Assembly: GCF_000969885.1 (NCBI RefSeq)
Contig: NZ_CP009501.1
Coordinates: 186,001 to 250,000 of the forward strand
Reading direction: 5' to 3'
Source: Methanosarcina thermophila TM-1
GTDB lineage: Archaea > Halobacteriota > Methanosarcinia > Methanosarcinales > Methanosarcinaceae
DNA length: 64,000 nt
Under the pieces are notes generated by a model. That model saw only the letters and a list, made by a program, of their open reading frames with translations. It searched no databases and was not told the origin of the DNA. Shown here one piece after another: positions 1 through 8,563 of the stretch; position 1 is the stretch's first letter; every line of letters starts with the position of its first letter. The position numbers and the translations under genes were made by a program.

Positions 1-82
1 CTTAGGTTGTTTCGGATCTGTTGAATTTTATCTTGGTTTTCAGCTGTGAGCCAGCTCACGGTTCAGGCTGGAGGGTTATAAT

Positions 83-1063
83 ATGGAAGTATTATGGCTG
101 GCTCAAGAAGAAGTAAAAAGCGTTATGGATATGAGTTCTGATATGCAGGTAGTGGAACAGGCTTTCAGGCAGCATGGGCTTGGCAGAGTCCAGATGCCTC
201 CCAAATCGTATCTCTATTATACAGCTTATAACGGAGACCTGCGTACGATGCCTGCATATCTTGAGGAAGAGAATATTACTGGCGTGAAAATTGTAAACGT
301 CCACCCTGGAAACCCTGCTCGTGGACTCCCCACAGTAATGGCGCTTATTGTCCTCATTTCCCCGGAAACAGGGACTCCTATAGCAGTTATGGACGGAACC
401 TACCTGACCGATGTCCGGACAGGAGCTGCAGGCGGGATAGCCGCAAAATATCTTGCAAGAAAGGATTCGAAGATTATAGGCATAGTAGGAGCCGGAAACC
501 AGGCAAAGACCCAGCTCGAAGCCCTATGCAAGGTTTTTGAGCCCGAACTGGTAAGAATCACCTCAAGGACAAAAGAAAGTTCTGAGCAGTTTATCCGGGA
601 GATGGCAGGCATTACGCCCTGTGAAATCCGTTATGAAGATAGTATTGAGAAGGTCTGTGATTGTGATATTCTCGTCACGACTACTCCTACCCGGAAACCT
701 ATAGTAAAGGCTCAGTGGATCAAAGAAGGCACCCATATAAACGCAATAGGCGCTGATGCTGTAGGAAAAGAAGAACTTGACCCCGAACTTTTAATTCGGT
801 CCAAGATTATTGTGGACGATATGATCCAAGCCCTCCATTCAGGAGAAGTAAATGTCCCTCTCTCAAAACACTACATCTCGGAAAATGATATTCATGCCCA
901 GCTTGGCGAGGTGATTGTTGGCTTGAAACCAGGCAGGACAAGTGAAGAGGAAATTACTATTTTCGACTCAACTGGTCTTGCTATTCAGGATGTTGCAAGC
1001 GCGCACCTTGTTTATGAGAGGGCTGTCAATAAAGGACTCGGCATGAAGGTCAAGATGTTCTAA
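83..1063 (+). CDS. ala: Alanine dehydrogenase, ornithine cyclodeaminase/mu-crystallin family
   Basis: 326-residue cytosolic enzyme of the ornithine cyclodeaminase/mu-crystallin fold. The archaeal members are mostly NAD-dependent alanine dehydrogenases interconverting pyruvate plus ammonia and alanine. Seen: an N-terminal substrate region with VNVHPGNP near residue 72, TDVRTGAAGG near 109-118, the Rossmann motif GIVGAGNQAKTQ near 133-144, and a C-terminal FDSTGLAIQD segment typical of the family. Length is normal. The ATG follows GGAGGGT with good spacing. It stands alone here, with a repeat element downstream and cobyric acid synthase convergent. Ornithine cyclodeaminase or another imino-acid reductase are alternatives that sequence alone does not exclude. 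Confidence 0.85.
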   Translation: MEVLWLAQEEVKSVMDMSSDMQVVEQAFRQHGLGRVQMPPKSYLYYTAYNGDLRTMPAYLEEENITGVKIVNVHPGNPARGLPTVMALIVLISPETGTPIAVMDGTYLTDVRTGAAGGIAAKYLARKDSKIIGIVGAGNQAKTQLEALCKVFEPELVRITSRTKESSEQFIREMAGITPCEIRYEDSIEKVCDCDILVTTTPTRKPIVKAQWIKEGTHINAIGADAVGKEELDPELLIRSKIIVDDMIQALHSGEVNVPLSKHYISENDIHAQLGEVIVGLKPGRTSEEEITIFDSTGLAIQDVASAHLVYERAVNKGLGMKVKMF

Positions 1064-1093
1064 AATTCGGGCACAGTCTCGCCTGAATTGCGC

Positions 1094-1190
1094 CCCGAGT
1101 TCCGTCTCGCCCGAGTCCCGTCTCGCCCGAGTTCCGTCTCGGGAGGACGGTGCCCTTTTCGCTCACTTCGTTCGCTCAAGAGGGCTTATT
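1094..1190. repeat. Dispersed repeat part A: 16-bp tandem units plus hairpin
   Basis: Three near-identical 16-bp units (CCCGAGTTCCGTCTCG type, 1094-1141) run into GGAGGACGGTGCCC and a terminator-like hairpin in which GCCCTTTTCGCT pairs with AGAGGGC. The same block occurs inverted at about 53296-53352, so this is a dispersed intergenic element. It lies just downstream of ala and could also serve as its 3' end structure. Confidence 0.7.
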
Positions 1191-1224
1191 ATGAGTAGAA
1201 ACTTTGCTTATTTTCTCCCAAACC

Positions 1225-1400
1225 CTATAAGTCTTTAAGAAAAGTTTGATCACAAGCCTTTTTTCAAAAGGCTTGAGCGAAAACCCCAATCAACGGCGTG
1301 GTCAAGCGGCGCAACGTTTGGTGATAAACCGGCGCAACGGTTTCGGTCAAGCATTTTTTGAAACGGGTTATAGGCAACGGTTTCAGGTCAATGCGAGTCA
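1225..1400. repeat. Dispersed repeat part B (GGCGTGGTCAAGC family)
   Basis: A stretch with AAAAGTTTGATCACAAG, a TTTTCAAAAGGCTTGAGC foldback, then GGCGTGGTCAAGCGGCGC and GATAAACCGGCGCAACGG. About 58 bp from 1295 recur at 48651-48710 with one mismatch, and a diverged inverted copy sits at about 53090-53200. Parts A and B are adjacent in the same order here and, as the reverse complement, at 53.1-53.35 kb, so they form one composite element. No convincing coding potential was found. Confidence 0.7.
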
Positions 1401-1520
1401 ACGAATTATGCATGCTTTTTGGTCAGGAGATTTCGGGGGATTTTAGCATAAATGTTAAAATTTGAAATTATAATCGAACAAATTCACAATATATAAATAA
1501 CTAGCAATAAATCAATATTA

Positions 1521-1632
1521 TTGAGCGGTTTCCAGAGGCCGGTTACACCCTCCGCGAACACTGTACCTATTCCCCGATTATATAATTTTTTCTGTCCCAA
1601 CTATTCCCAATACTCTCCTGAAACCGCTCACT
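1521..1632 (+). ncRNA. Candidate structured RNA closed by an 11-bp terminal helix
   Basis: TGAGCGGTTTC (1522-1532) is perfectly complementary to GAAACCGCTCA (1620-1630), closing a roughly 110-nt segment. A TATA-like box AATATATAAATA lies at about 1486-1497, so transcription would start near 1520, at the base of the helix. Pyrimidine-rich CTCCTTTTC follows the 3' arm. No box C/D or H/ACA signature was recognised. The layout resembles the two candidates near 53 kb, but I see no sequence similarity. The cobyric acid synthase gene ends downstream on the other strand. Confidence 0.4.
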
Positions 1633-1734
1633 CCTTTTCTAAAATAAGCTTTATCAGGTTTTTCCATCTGGTAGATCCTGATTGTTGTTGTTATATTTTA
1701 TATTTATACAATGCATATACTGTGAAAACTATTT

Positions 1735-3192
1735 TTAGACTCCAATTATCTCGTAGATTTTTTCCATTTCAAGATTCTGCTCGACTATATTTGCAAGTTC
1801 TTCATAGGCATCGTTTTCGGTCATGACATTATCAGGCTTGTACTCAAGCCCTTTTTTCTCATAGAGGTATTTCATAAGTGCATCTCTTATATTTTTGTTG
1901 TCAAAGAGCCCGTGCAGATAGGTGCCAATTACCAGACCGGCTTCATCAATCGCACCATCATCCCCGAAGACATTGCGGTAGGAGTCGGTTATTCCCATAT
2001 GGATCTCATATCCTTTGATCTCCTCTCCGTCGATGGGAGCCAGTATGGGACCATAAGCATTCACTTTCTTCGTAACCTGAACCGTTCGCTTTTTGTATTC
2101 TCCGAACTTTGTCCTTATATCCAGAAGTCCAAGTCCCTCAAATTGCGCTTCAACTCCGTTTTCGACTCCGGAATCGTAAATTATTTTGCCAAGAATCTGG
2201 TAGCCGCCACAGATCCCGAAAATCGGGACTCTTCCCTTGAAGGCTTGAATTTTTTCAGCCATACCGCTTGCCTTAAGGGCGAGCAGGTCATTAACCGTAT
2301 TCTTTGTGCCCGGGATTATGATTGCATCCGGGTTTCCGAGATCTTCATCAATTTCCACATAGCGAACTTTAGCAGATCTCTCCAGGGGTTCGAAGTCTGT
2401 AAAATTCGAAATCCTGGGCAGGCGGATAACTGCGATTTCTACCGGTTTTTCGTTTTTTGTTTCTTCTTTATCCTCAATTGAAACTGAATCTTCCGAGGGA
2501 ATATTGAGCTTGAAATAAGGAAGGACTCCAAGTACAGGGATGCCGGTCATTTCTTCAAGCTGCTTAAGGCCTGGTTTCAGGATTTCCAAGTCGCCTCTGA
2601 ATTTATTGATAATAAAACCCTTTACATTTTTCCGTACATCCTCAGGAAGAAGTGCAACAGTGCCGTAAAGGCTTGCAAAAACGCCTCCTCTTTCTATATC
2701 CCCAACAAGGATTATGGGAGCCTGCGTAAGCCTTGCAGTGCCAATATTCACAATATCCCTTTCATAAAGGTTAATCTCTGCAGCTCCTCCAGCCCCTTCC
2801 ATAACAATAATATCATGTTCCCTGTAAAGTCTTTCGAGAGCCCCTGCGAGAACTTCATTCATCTCTGCAATGGAATCATAATACTGACCTGCACTCCTGT
2901 CAGCATAAGGCTCTCCCAGCAGGATTACCTGGGATACGCAGTCTCCTTTGGGTTTGAGAAGAACAGGGTTCATATCAGCAGTGGGCTCGGTACCTGCGGC
3001 TTTTGCCTGGATTGCCTGGGCAATTCCGATTTCCTTTCCATCCTTTGTGATCCAGGAATTCAGGCTCATGTTCTGAGCTTTGAAAGGGGCAACCCTGTAC
3101 TCCCTCGACAGGATCCTGCATAGAGCAGTCACGATTGAACTTTTCCCAACGTGGGAGGCGGTTCCCAGGATCAAGATGCTTTTCTTTTCCAT
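1735..3192 (-). CDS. cobQ: Cobyric acid synthase (glutamine-hydrolysing)
   Basis: 485 residues, normal length. The enzyme amidates four carboxylates (b, d, e, g) of adenosylcobyrinic acid a,c-diamide in cobamide synthesis, needed by methanogen corrinoid methyltransferases. Seen: an N-terminal dethiobiotin-synthetase-like P-loop region (GTASHVGKSS, residues 10-19), MEGAGGAAEINL near 130, and a C-terminal class I-like amidotransferase domain with GICGGYQILG (nucleophile Cys) and YLHGLFDN (catalytic His). The ATG is preceded by AAGGTGT. It stands alone, convergent with ala and divergent from the surface protein gene. Also named cbiP. Confidence 0.92.
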   Translation of the reverse strand: MEKKSILILGTASHVGKSSIVTALCRILSREYRVAPFKAQNMSLNSWITKDGKEIGIAQAIQAKAAGTEPTADMNPVLLKPKGDCVSQVILLGEPYADRSAGQYYDSIAEMNEVLAGALERLYREHDIIVMEGAGGAAEINLYERDIVNIGTARLTQAPIILVGDIERGGVFASLYGTVALLPEDVRKNVKGFIINKFRGDLEILKPGLKQLEEMTGIPVLGVLPYFKLNIPSEDSVSIEDKEETKNEKPVEIAVIRLPRISNFTDFEPLERSAKVRYVEIDEDLGNPDAIIIPGTKNTVNDLLALKASGMAEKIQAFKGRVPIFGICGGYQILGKIIYDSGVENGVEAQFEGLGLLDIRTKFGEYKKRTVQVTKKVNAYGPILAPIDGEEIKGYEIHMGITDSYRNVFGDDGAIDEAGLVIGTYLHGLFDNKNIRDALMKYLYEKKGLEYKPDNVMTENDAYEELANIVEQNLEMEKIYEIIGV

Positions 3193-3595
3193 TTTTTACT
3201 ACACCTTCTGCTCGAAAACCGATTTTTAAAACTTATTTTTATACTTACGTTTGTAATTCTAATAAGTTGGCTGTTGTTTTCTCCTGAGGATGCAAATCAA
3301 GTAAACTTGTTTATTTTCAATATTCCTCCTCATATACCTCAACTAAAGAATAAATACTTTCGGATTCAATGCAGGTTTTGTTTATTTACTTTAAAAACTG
3401 ACTGATTTCAGATATTTATCTTCTGAAGTTTGTTTTCTTATTTTTTGCCTTTAATCTGGTGCTTCCTTTCCCATTTTCCATCCCTGATCGGCTTATGTTT
3501 TTCTCCAAACCGAAAAACTATCTTTTCTCAAGTTACATTTCTTTTAAATAACATCAAAACAATCTTTCTGACAATTGAATCGGGGAAAAAAGACA
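3193..3595. other. Divergent intergenic region
   Basis: About 400 bp of T-rich sequence between two divergent genes. It must hold both promoters, but I see no distinct operator, repeat or RNA gene. Short open frames here are composition-driven and look non-coding. Confidence 0.5.
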
Positions 3596-4756
3596 ATGAA
3601 AGCCGTGCTTTTTTTATTTGTTTTATCTATCCTTTCCACCATTCCAGCATTTGCAGCAGACGTTTCTCCTCCCGGAGAGAATAACACGGTTCACGTAACC
3701 GAACTTTATAGTGATATTGAATCCTTTGATGTTACTCTTTATTCGACCCAGCCCGAAGAAAACCTTAGTTTTGAAGTACTCCTTATAAGTTCCGAAAGGA
3801 TGCGTGAGAGAACACTTGACAGGCAGGTGCTTTTACTTGGCAGTTTTCCTGCAGGTGTCGAGGTTAGAAAGGTTGGTTTCTGGAACGTCAGCAATCCTGA
3901 ACGTGGAGCTTATATAGTAAGAGCTCGGCTTCTTGACGGGGGACAGGTTGTTTCAGAGTTGGAATATAACTTTGCTTACGGCAGCAGTTCTGCTCCAAAG
4001 CTACAGGTCAATGATCTGGTCCCTAATTCCCAGGGAATAAGTGTTGCACTTTCACCAAAAGAAGCCTCACTTTTTGACATTGAATACATGCTTATAAGCG
4101 GCTCAGACGTTGTTTACTCCACAAAGTCCGAAAAATTATCTCTTACCAGCGCTCCAGATATCTTTTCCGCTCCCTGGGGTACCCTTCTTGAGAACAATAA
4201 GGAATATGTGGGACGGGTCAAAATTCAGACATATTCTCCTCAGAGGGAATTTATAAGTTCAAGCGAAAGGTTTACTGCCAGGGACGATGCCGAGATTACC
4301 TATATCTACGAAGATGAAACCGGAGCCAGTGCAACGGTTTTTGGGCGCTCCCAAGTGCCCTTTGAGGGAAATCTAACATTTTCTGTATATGGACTGGCTG
4401 AAAATTCAGGAAATAGAACCTCAGGGCTGATAGAATCTATCCGAGCAAGGATTCCTGTGCTCCTGAATAATGAGGATGAAACAATTGAGGTTGCCTGGAA
4501 TGAGAGGCTTCCGGAAGGAGTTTACAGGCTTGAGATTGAGCTTCTGGGAAACGATGGCGACATTATTGAGCGCAGGGAAACTATAATCGAATCCGACCTT
4601 TCAGCGGTTTCAAATGTAAGTCAGATAAATGATACTGACAACGGGGCAGTAACCCCGGGTGAGAATGATGAAGATGGAATTCCCGGGTTTTCTTCAGTTG
4701 CGGGAATTATAGGACTTATTCTGGTGTCGGTTTTTTTGAGGAAAACTCGGAGATGA
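3596..4756 (+). CDS. Secreted surface protein with PGF-type C-terminal anchor
   Basis: 386 residues. The ATG at 3596 begins a signal peptide (KAVLFLFVLSILSTIPAFA); a TTG 21 bases upstream in frame is less likely. The mature part is beta-rich and acidic with no catalytic motif recognised. The end reads IPGFSSVAGIIGLILV, then FLRKTRR: a PGF tripeptide, hydrophobic span and basic tail, the layout of PGF-CTERM proteins processed by archaeosortase (family knowledge). A MacB-like permease gene follows 140 bp downstream, paralleling the surface-protein/permease/ATPase operon at 48.8-52.2 kb, so this may be a substrate-binding or scaffold partner of the transporter (inference). Confidence 0.75.
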   Translation: MKAVLFLFVLSILSTIPAFAADVSPPGENNTVHVTELYSDIESFDVTLYSTQPEENLSFEVLLISSERMRERTLDRQVLLLGSFPAGVEVRKVGFWNVSNPERGAYIVRARLLDGGQVVSELEYNFAYGSSSAPKLQVNDLVPNSQGISVALSPKEASLFDIEYMLISGSDVVYSTKSEKLSLTSAPDIFSAPWGTLLENNKEYVGRVKIQTYSPQREFISSSERFTARDDAEITYIYEDETGASATVFGRSQVPFEGNLTFSVYGLAENSGNRTSGLIESIRARIPVLLNNEDETIEVAWNERLPEGVYRLEIELLGNDGDIIERRETIIESDLSAVSNVSQINDTDNGAVTPGENDEDGIPGFSSVAGIIGLILVSVFLRKTRR

Positions 4757-4780
4757 ATCTGTCATTTAAGTATAAGATTC

Positions 4781-4845
4781 AAAGAAACAGGTTCAAAGAA
4801 ACAGGTTCAAAGAGATATAAAATTCAAAGCGACATAAACTGAGAA
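4781..4845. repeat. Short tandem repeat (14-bp unit)
   Basis: About 2.5 copies of a GTTCAAAGAAACAG-like unit lie between the surface protein and permease genes. No function is evident. Confidence 0.5.
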
Positions 4846-4896
4846 AACTCCAAAATAGGAATGACAGGGAAACTTAAGAAGTAGAGTTGTGAACCA

Positions 4897-6066
4897 ATGC
4901 GCTACGAACTCTTTATTTCGTTAAGGCAGATACGGGCAAGAAGATTTCAGACAATTCTTTCGGTTGGAGCGATAGCTCTCGCCGTTATGATACTTACTGT
5001 TTCCCAGGCGCTTATGGTTGGTTTCACGGACGAACTCTACGACACTACAGTGGATAAACTCCCTCACGTCTTAGTCTCACCGAAGGAAGGTGAAGATTAT
5101 ATCTATCTTTACAGGACTCTGGTAGACGATATATCTAAGATCGAAGGTGTTTCTACGGTTTCTCCCTTTCTTACTGGAGAAGCTTCCTTCAGGTTCAAGA
5201 CAAATTCACTTAACGCCGAGCTAAAAGGTGTACTTCCTAAACAGGAAAACAATATCAGTGGTATTGAAGCCGATATGGTAGAAGGAGATTTCAGGGAACT
5301 TGAATATTCCAGAAACACAATAGTAATCGGCTCGAGGCTGGCAGATAAACTTGAGGTTAATCTGGGCGATTCCGTTGATGTGTCTTTTCCCAATGCAAGC
5401 CCTCTTTCCCTGAGGGTTGTCGGGATCTTTCATACTGGCTCTCCTCTGGATGAATCCCTCACTTATACTTCCCTGGATACCGCCCAGGAGTTTTATGATG
5501 TTGCGGATGTAATTAACGGACTTTCTGTAAGGCTTGAGGATTTTAACAGGGACAGAGAAGTAGCTGCCGAGATCGAAAAAACAGGCTATAATGCAAGAGG
5601 CTGGACTGAAACCAATCCCGAAATTCTCAGGACTATTGCCATTGAGAGCACCTCTAATACCGTCGTGCTCGGCCTCATTGTCGTAATTGCTTCTTTCGGC
5701 GTGGTCAGCACATTGAATCTGGCAGTTATAGGCGCGACACGCCAAATAGGTATGCTTCGCGCAATGGGTGCCACAGTTTCGAGTATCCGGACAATTTTCC
5801 TTCTTCAAAGCGGCATTCTCGGCTTGTTAGGAGCTCTTATCGGTACCCTGACAGGGGTAGTGGTAGCCCTGGCAATAGGTCAGTATGAAATCCCTGGTGC
5901 TTCTTCCGAACTCTATGGGGGACTTACCACAATTCCCGTCATAGTCAGAGCACAGGATATTCTATTTATTATAATTGCGGTTTTCCTTCTGAATTTAATT
6001 GCGGGTATATATCCTGCTCAGCAGGCAGCAAAACTCGATCCAGTAAAAGCCATAAGCTCAAGATGA
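4897..6066 (+). CDS. ABC transporter permease, MacB/FtsX-like
   Basis: 389 residues in the plasma membrane. Seen: an N-terminal membrane helix (residues 18-42), a large extracytoplasmic MacB-PCD-type domain (about 45-240), then three helices with FtsX-type signatures such as ATRQIGMLRAMGA and a final NLIAGIYPAQQAAKLDPVKA. It pairs with a cytoplasmic ATPase in complexes that export or extract lipids and peptides. No ATPase gene lies beside it, so it may use one encoded elsewhere, for example the subunit at 51457. It probably forms an operon with the surface protein upstream. Substrate unknown. Confidence 0.85.
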   Translation: MRYELFISLRQIRARRFQTILSVGAIALAVMILTVSQALMVGFTDELYDTTVDKLPHVLVSPKEGEDYIYLYRTLVDDISKIEGVSTVSPFLTGEASFRFKTNSLNAELKGVLPKQENNISGIEADMVEGDFRELEYSRNTIVIGSRLADKLEVNLGDSVDVSFPNASPLSLRVVGIFHTGSPLDESLTYTSLDTAQEFYDVADVINGLSVRLEDFNRDREVAAEIEKTGYNARGWTETNPEILRTIAIESTSNTVVLGLIVVIASFGVVSTLNLAVIGATRQIGMLRAMGATVSSIRTIFLLQSGILGLLGALIGTLTGVVVALAIGQYEIPGASSELYGGLTTIPVIVRAQDILFIIIAVFLLNLIAGIYPAQQAAKLDPVKAISSR

Positions 6067-6837
6067 AGTCATTAAAATGATGTTATTATGTTGTTACCTG
6101 CGAGCTTATTATAAGTATAAAGTGAGCCTGGCTAATTCTTGTTTGCGAATCAATCAACTATCCACAAATAGCTCAAATCTCACTGGCGAATCTGCACAAT
6201 TATGGCAGTATTTACTGGTGAATCTGCACAATTATGGCAATATTTTTATCTGAACAAGGGAGTATTAAGTTAAAAATTCTTTAAAGATTTTGCAAACTCT
6301 GGTATTCTTTCTTTTTCCCTGCTTCACCCCTTTTTGCACTTTCCCCCTAAATAATTTAATCCGGCAAAAAATTAGCAGCATGGTTAAAATAATCGCTCTA
6401 ATTAAACATTTCAATGCCGACTAATATCTCTCCGGGTTTAAAATTTAATTCCCGTTAATTATATATCGTTTTTAGCTATTGTTTTACATACTAGAGCATA
6501 GCGAACAAGACCTTGTGCAAGAATTCTCATCAACTGATCACTGTATGGGAATTCTATTTTCTTATTTTCTCGTTTTGTATGATATTTTGCAGTGTTTTTA
6601 CACATTCTTCAGAAGCACTTAGTTAATTTTTTATATAACAGTTTTCCTAATAATTATTTTTCACATGAAAATTTTGTAGTTTCTCTTGAGACTTGTAGTT
6701 CATCAGTTTTTTATCAAACTTGTTAGCGGTTTTAACCTCCAAAAAGCTCAGGAAAATTTACGGCAGATGTACTTAACATGTTTTAGTTCATAGTGCAATA
6801 CAAATATTTATATTGATTGGTAGATATTTATAATGTA
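6067..6837. other. Long AT-rich intergenic region
   Basis: About 770 bp without a credible gene. It contains the 32-bp duplication at 6182-6245 and, at its right end, a TATA-like ATATTTATATT (about 6802-6812) some 30 bp before the small gene at 6838. That spacing suggests a leaderless or nearly leaderless transcript. Confidence 0.5.
6182..6245. repeat. 32-bp tandem direct repeat, two copies
   Basis: 6182-6213 and 6214-6245 are direct copies with two mismatches; each contains GAATCTGCACAATTATGGCA. No function was recognised. Confidence 0.8.
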
Positions 6838-7062
6838 ATGGAAAATAATAGTAGAGAATACCAGCTTTTCCTTGAAGCTCTGGATGATGAAAGATCAGCA
6901 TGGGGAAGGAGAACGGCAGTTAGGCGGCTCTGTGACTGTAAAACCGAGGAGGCTCTGTACTACCTGAATGAGCTTATAGTTGACAGATACTGTCTGGTGC
7001 CTGAATGGCTCAAGAAGATCGCAAGAGAGTATTACGTATCGTTATGTCTTGAATTTCTTTGA
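6838..7062 (+). CDS. Small HEAT-like helical protein, function unknown
   Basis: 74 residues from the ATG at 6838; a TTG 21 bases upstream is possible but less likely. The sequence is strongly helical: SAWGRRTAVRRLCDCKTEEA then LYYLNELIVD looks like one HEAT-type helical pair, a fold abundant in Methanosarcina. A TATA-like element about 30 bp upstream and no clear ribosome site suggest a leaderless message. Four cysteines are present but not in a metal-binding pattern. I do not recognise the protein. No operon partner. Confidence 0.5.
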   Translation: MENNSREYQLFLEALDDERSAWGRRTAVRRLCDCKTEEALYYLNELIVDRYCLVPEWLKKIAREYYVSLCLEFL

Positions 7063-7784
7063 TACGGATCTTTAATGAGTCCGATTTTGTAGATGTCTTC
7101 TGACAAAGAAGATCTCTATTATGATAATTCATTTAACCAGAGAGTAACAGGATATTTAATTCTAAGGTGGGAGGTCCCCTTCCTCGGAAGCTTCCGAAGA
7201 GAACCGGAAGCTTGCAGGTTGAGATGAAAGCTGTCATCTTGCCAGCATTCTCTTGATATTGATTTTTCAACGTACTTTAGAGCAGGTATTTAGGTATTTA
7301 TTTTAGATATTAGCCTACTTGCTTAAAGTATTTATATATTTTTTGGTATGATTTTTAGTAGCACAATCTTTAGTATAAGTTTTGGCTAATTTTGTAATTT
7401 CTAGTATGATTTCATAATTTTTAGTATAATTTTATAATTTTTAACGTAATTTTCAATAGTTATGGGCATATTATATTAAAGATGGAGTTTAGTAATATTA
7501 ACGCGTACATTTTTTTGCTGTTTTTAAACAATCTGTTTTCAAAATTTGAGTTTCCCGGTTTATCTGAACTTGAGAATTTCAATTACCTAAGATTTATATG
7601 CAATTACCTCAATTCTTTGATAAATCACAGAAACAATTACGCTTGGCTACAGATTTACGTTATTCATGAGTTTTAGCATCTGGTTTCGGCTATGGAAACA
7701 GTCTATTTCACTAAAATTTAATTAGTTTATTCGGGAATTTGGTATTATAGGTCTTTAAACCTTAATTTGACGACCTGCTTCAGG
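7063..7784. other. AT-rich intergenic region with hairpin cluster
   Basis: Mostly AT-rich. The GC-richer island at about 7160-7262 is described separately. A 64-codon open frame at 7482-7676 is composed of AT-rich codons and is probably not a gene. Confidence 0.4.
7160..7262 (+). ncRNA. Possible small structured RNA (weak)
   Basis: A GC-richer island in AT-rich surroundings carries a 14-bp palindrome TCGGAAGCTTCCGA (7184-7197), a second GGAAGCTT at about 7206 and a hairpin AGATGA/TCATCT (7222-7227 with 7234-7239). These could fold into two or three stem-loops. No clear TATA box or T-run frames it, so this is only a candidate. Confidence 0.25.
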
Positions 7785-8012
7785 ATGGATTGGACGATGG
7801 TTAGGGATACTGGAAAAGCTTTAAAAGGCCCGGCGTTACTCTTGCTGGCTGTTGGAGCTGTACTCAACATTATTTTGTTCGTTTTAATGTTTAGATTTGC
7901 TGACGAGGAAAACCTGCTTATGGTGCTCTTAACTGCAGCGCTTATAGGAATTATTTCACTGGTGGTTGCAAAAGGGCTTGTTTCCATATCTAGGCGTAAC
8001 TACGGTAAATAA
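7785..8012 (+). CDS. Small two-helix membrane protein
   Basis: 75 residues from the ATG at 7785; another ATG at 7797 is possible. Two hydrophobic spans, ALLLLAVGAVLNIILFVLMF and LLMVLLTAALIGIISLVVAK, are separated by a short acidic loop (ADEEN) and followed by a basic tail RRNYGK. A TATA-like TCTTTAAACC lies about 28 bp before the start, again compatible with a short leader. I do not recognise the family. Confidence 0.5.
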   Translation: MDWTMVRDTGKALKGPALLLLAVGAVLNIILFVLMFRFADEENLLMVLLTAALIGIISLVVAKGLVSISRRNYGK

Positions 8013-8563
8013 CAGGATGAGTAAGTGACCTGATTAATATTGATTATAGCAGCTGCATAGTTATAGCAACTGCATAGTAACGTATGTACTGGATACTAAA
8101 CTGTAGCCAAATTAAGCTAAAAAGTCAGCAAATTAACTGGACGATAATAATTGATAATAATTATAATATTATTGAAAAAAAGAAGTACAATTTCCAGCTT
8201 AATTTATTTCTTAAATCCCTATTAGGGTCGGTTTAAGTTCTTGAGAGTTTTTGAGATCTTTAAAACTTCTATGCGATACAGACAGTAGGGGAGCCAAATA
8301 TTGGCACACCTATTGATCTTCCTATATAACTTTTATCTTTTATTTACCTGTCTTAAAGTATTTGCGGATTTACTTAAAATAATATGAAGGTTAATGTTAT
8401 CTCAGTTTAATATTTATTATTTCACGTATCACAGGTATATAATTTCTCAGACCGGGCTGTTAGTTTCCTGATGGAGAACAGGCATAAAGTCGGAGCTCAG
8501 GGAAATGAATTCATAGTGACAGATTCACAATTATAATGAGAAAGAAACGGAAGGAGTTTACTC
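8013..8563. promoter_or_regulatory. Upstream region of AMP phosphorylase with 13-bp palindrome
   Basis: 550 bp without a gene. A perfect palindrome GCCAAATATTGGC lies at 8293-8305 and could be an operator, although it sits about 260 bp before deoA. A short direct repeat (TATAGCARCTGCATAGT) lies at about 8053-8087. A 21-codon frame at 8472 has no ribosome site and is not called. Confidence 0.3.

Noticed and set aside
1246-1446. 66-codon frame in the dispersed repeat
   Set aside because: The same DNA recurs elsewhere as a non-coding repeat; the sequence of the frame is not conserved as protein.
7482-7676. 64-codon frame in AT-rich DNA
   Set aside because: Composition-driven, no ribosome site, no recognisable family.
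8472-8537. 21-codon frame upstream of AMP phosphorylase
   Set aside because: No ribosome site and no sign of conservation; distance to deoA too short for a separate gene with its own terminator.
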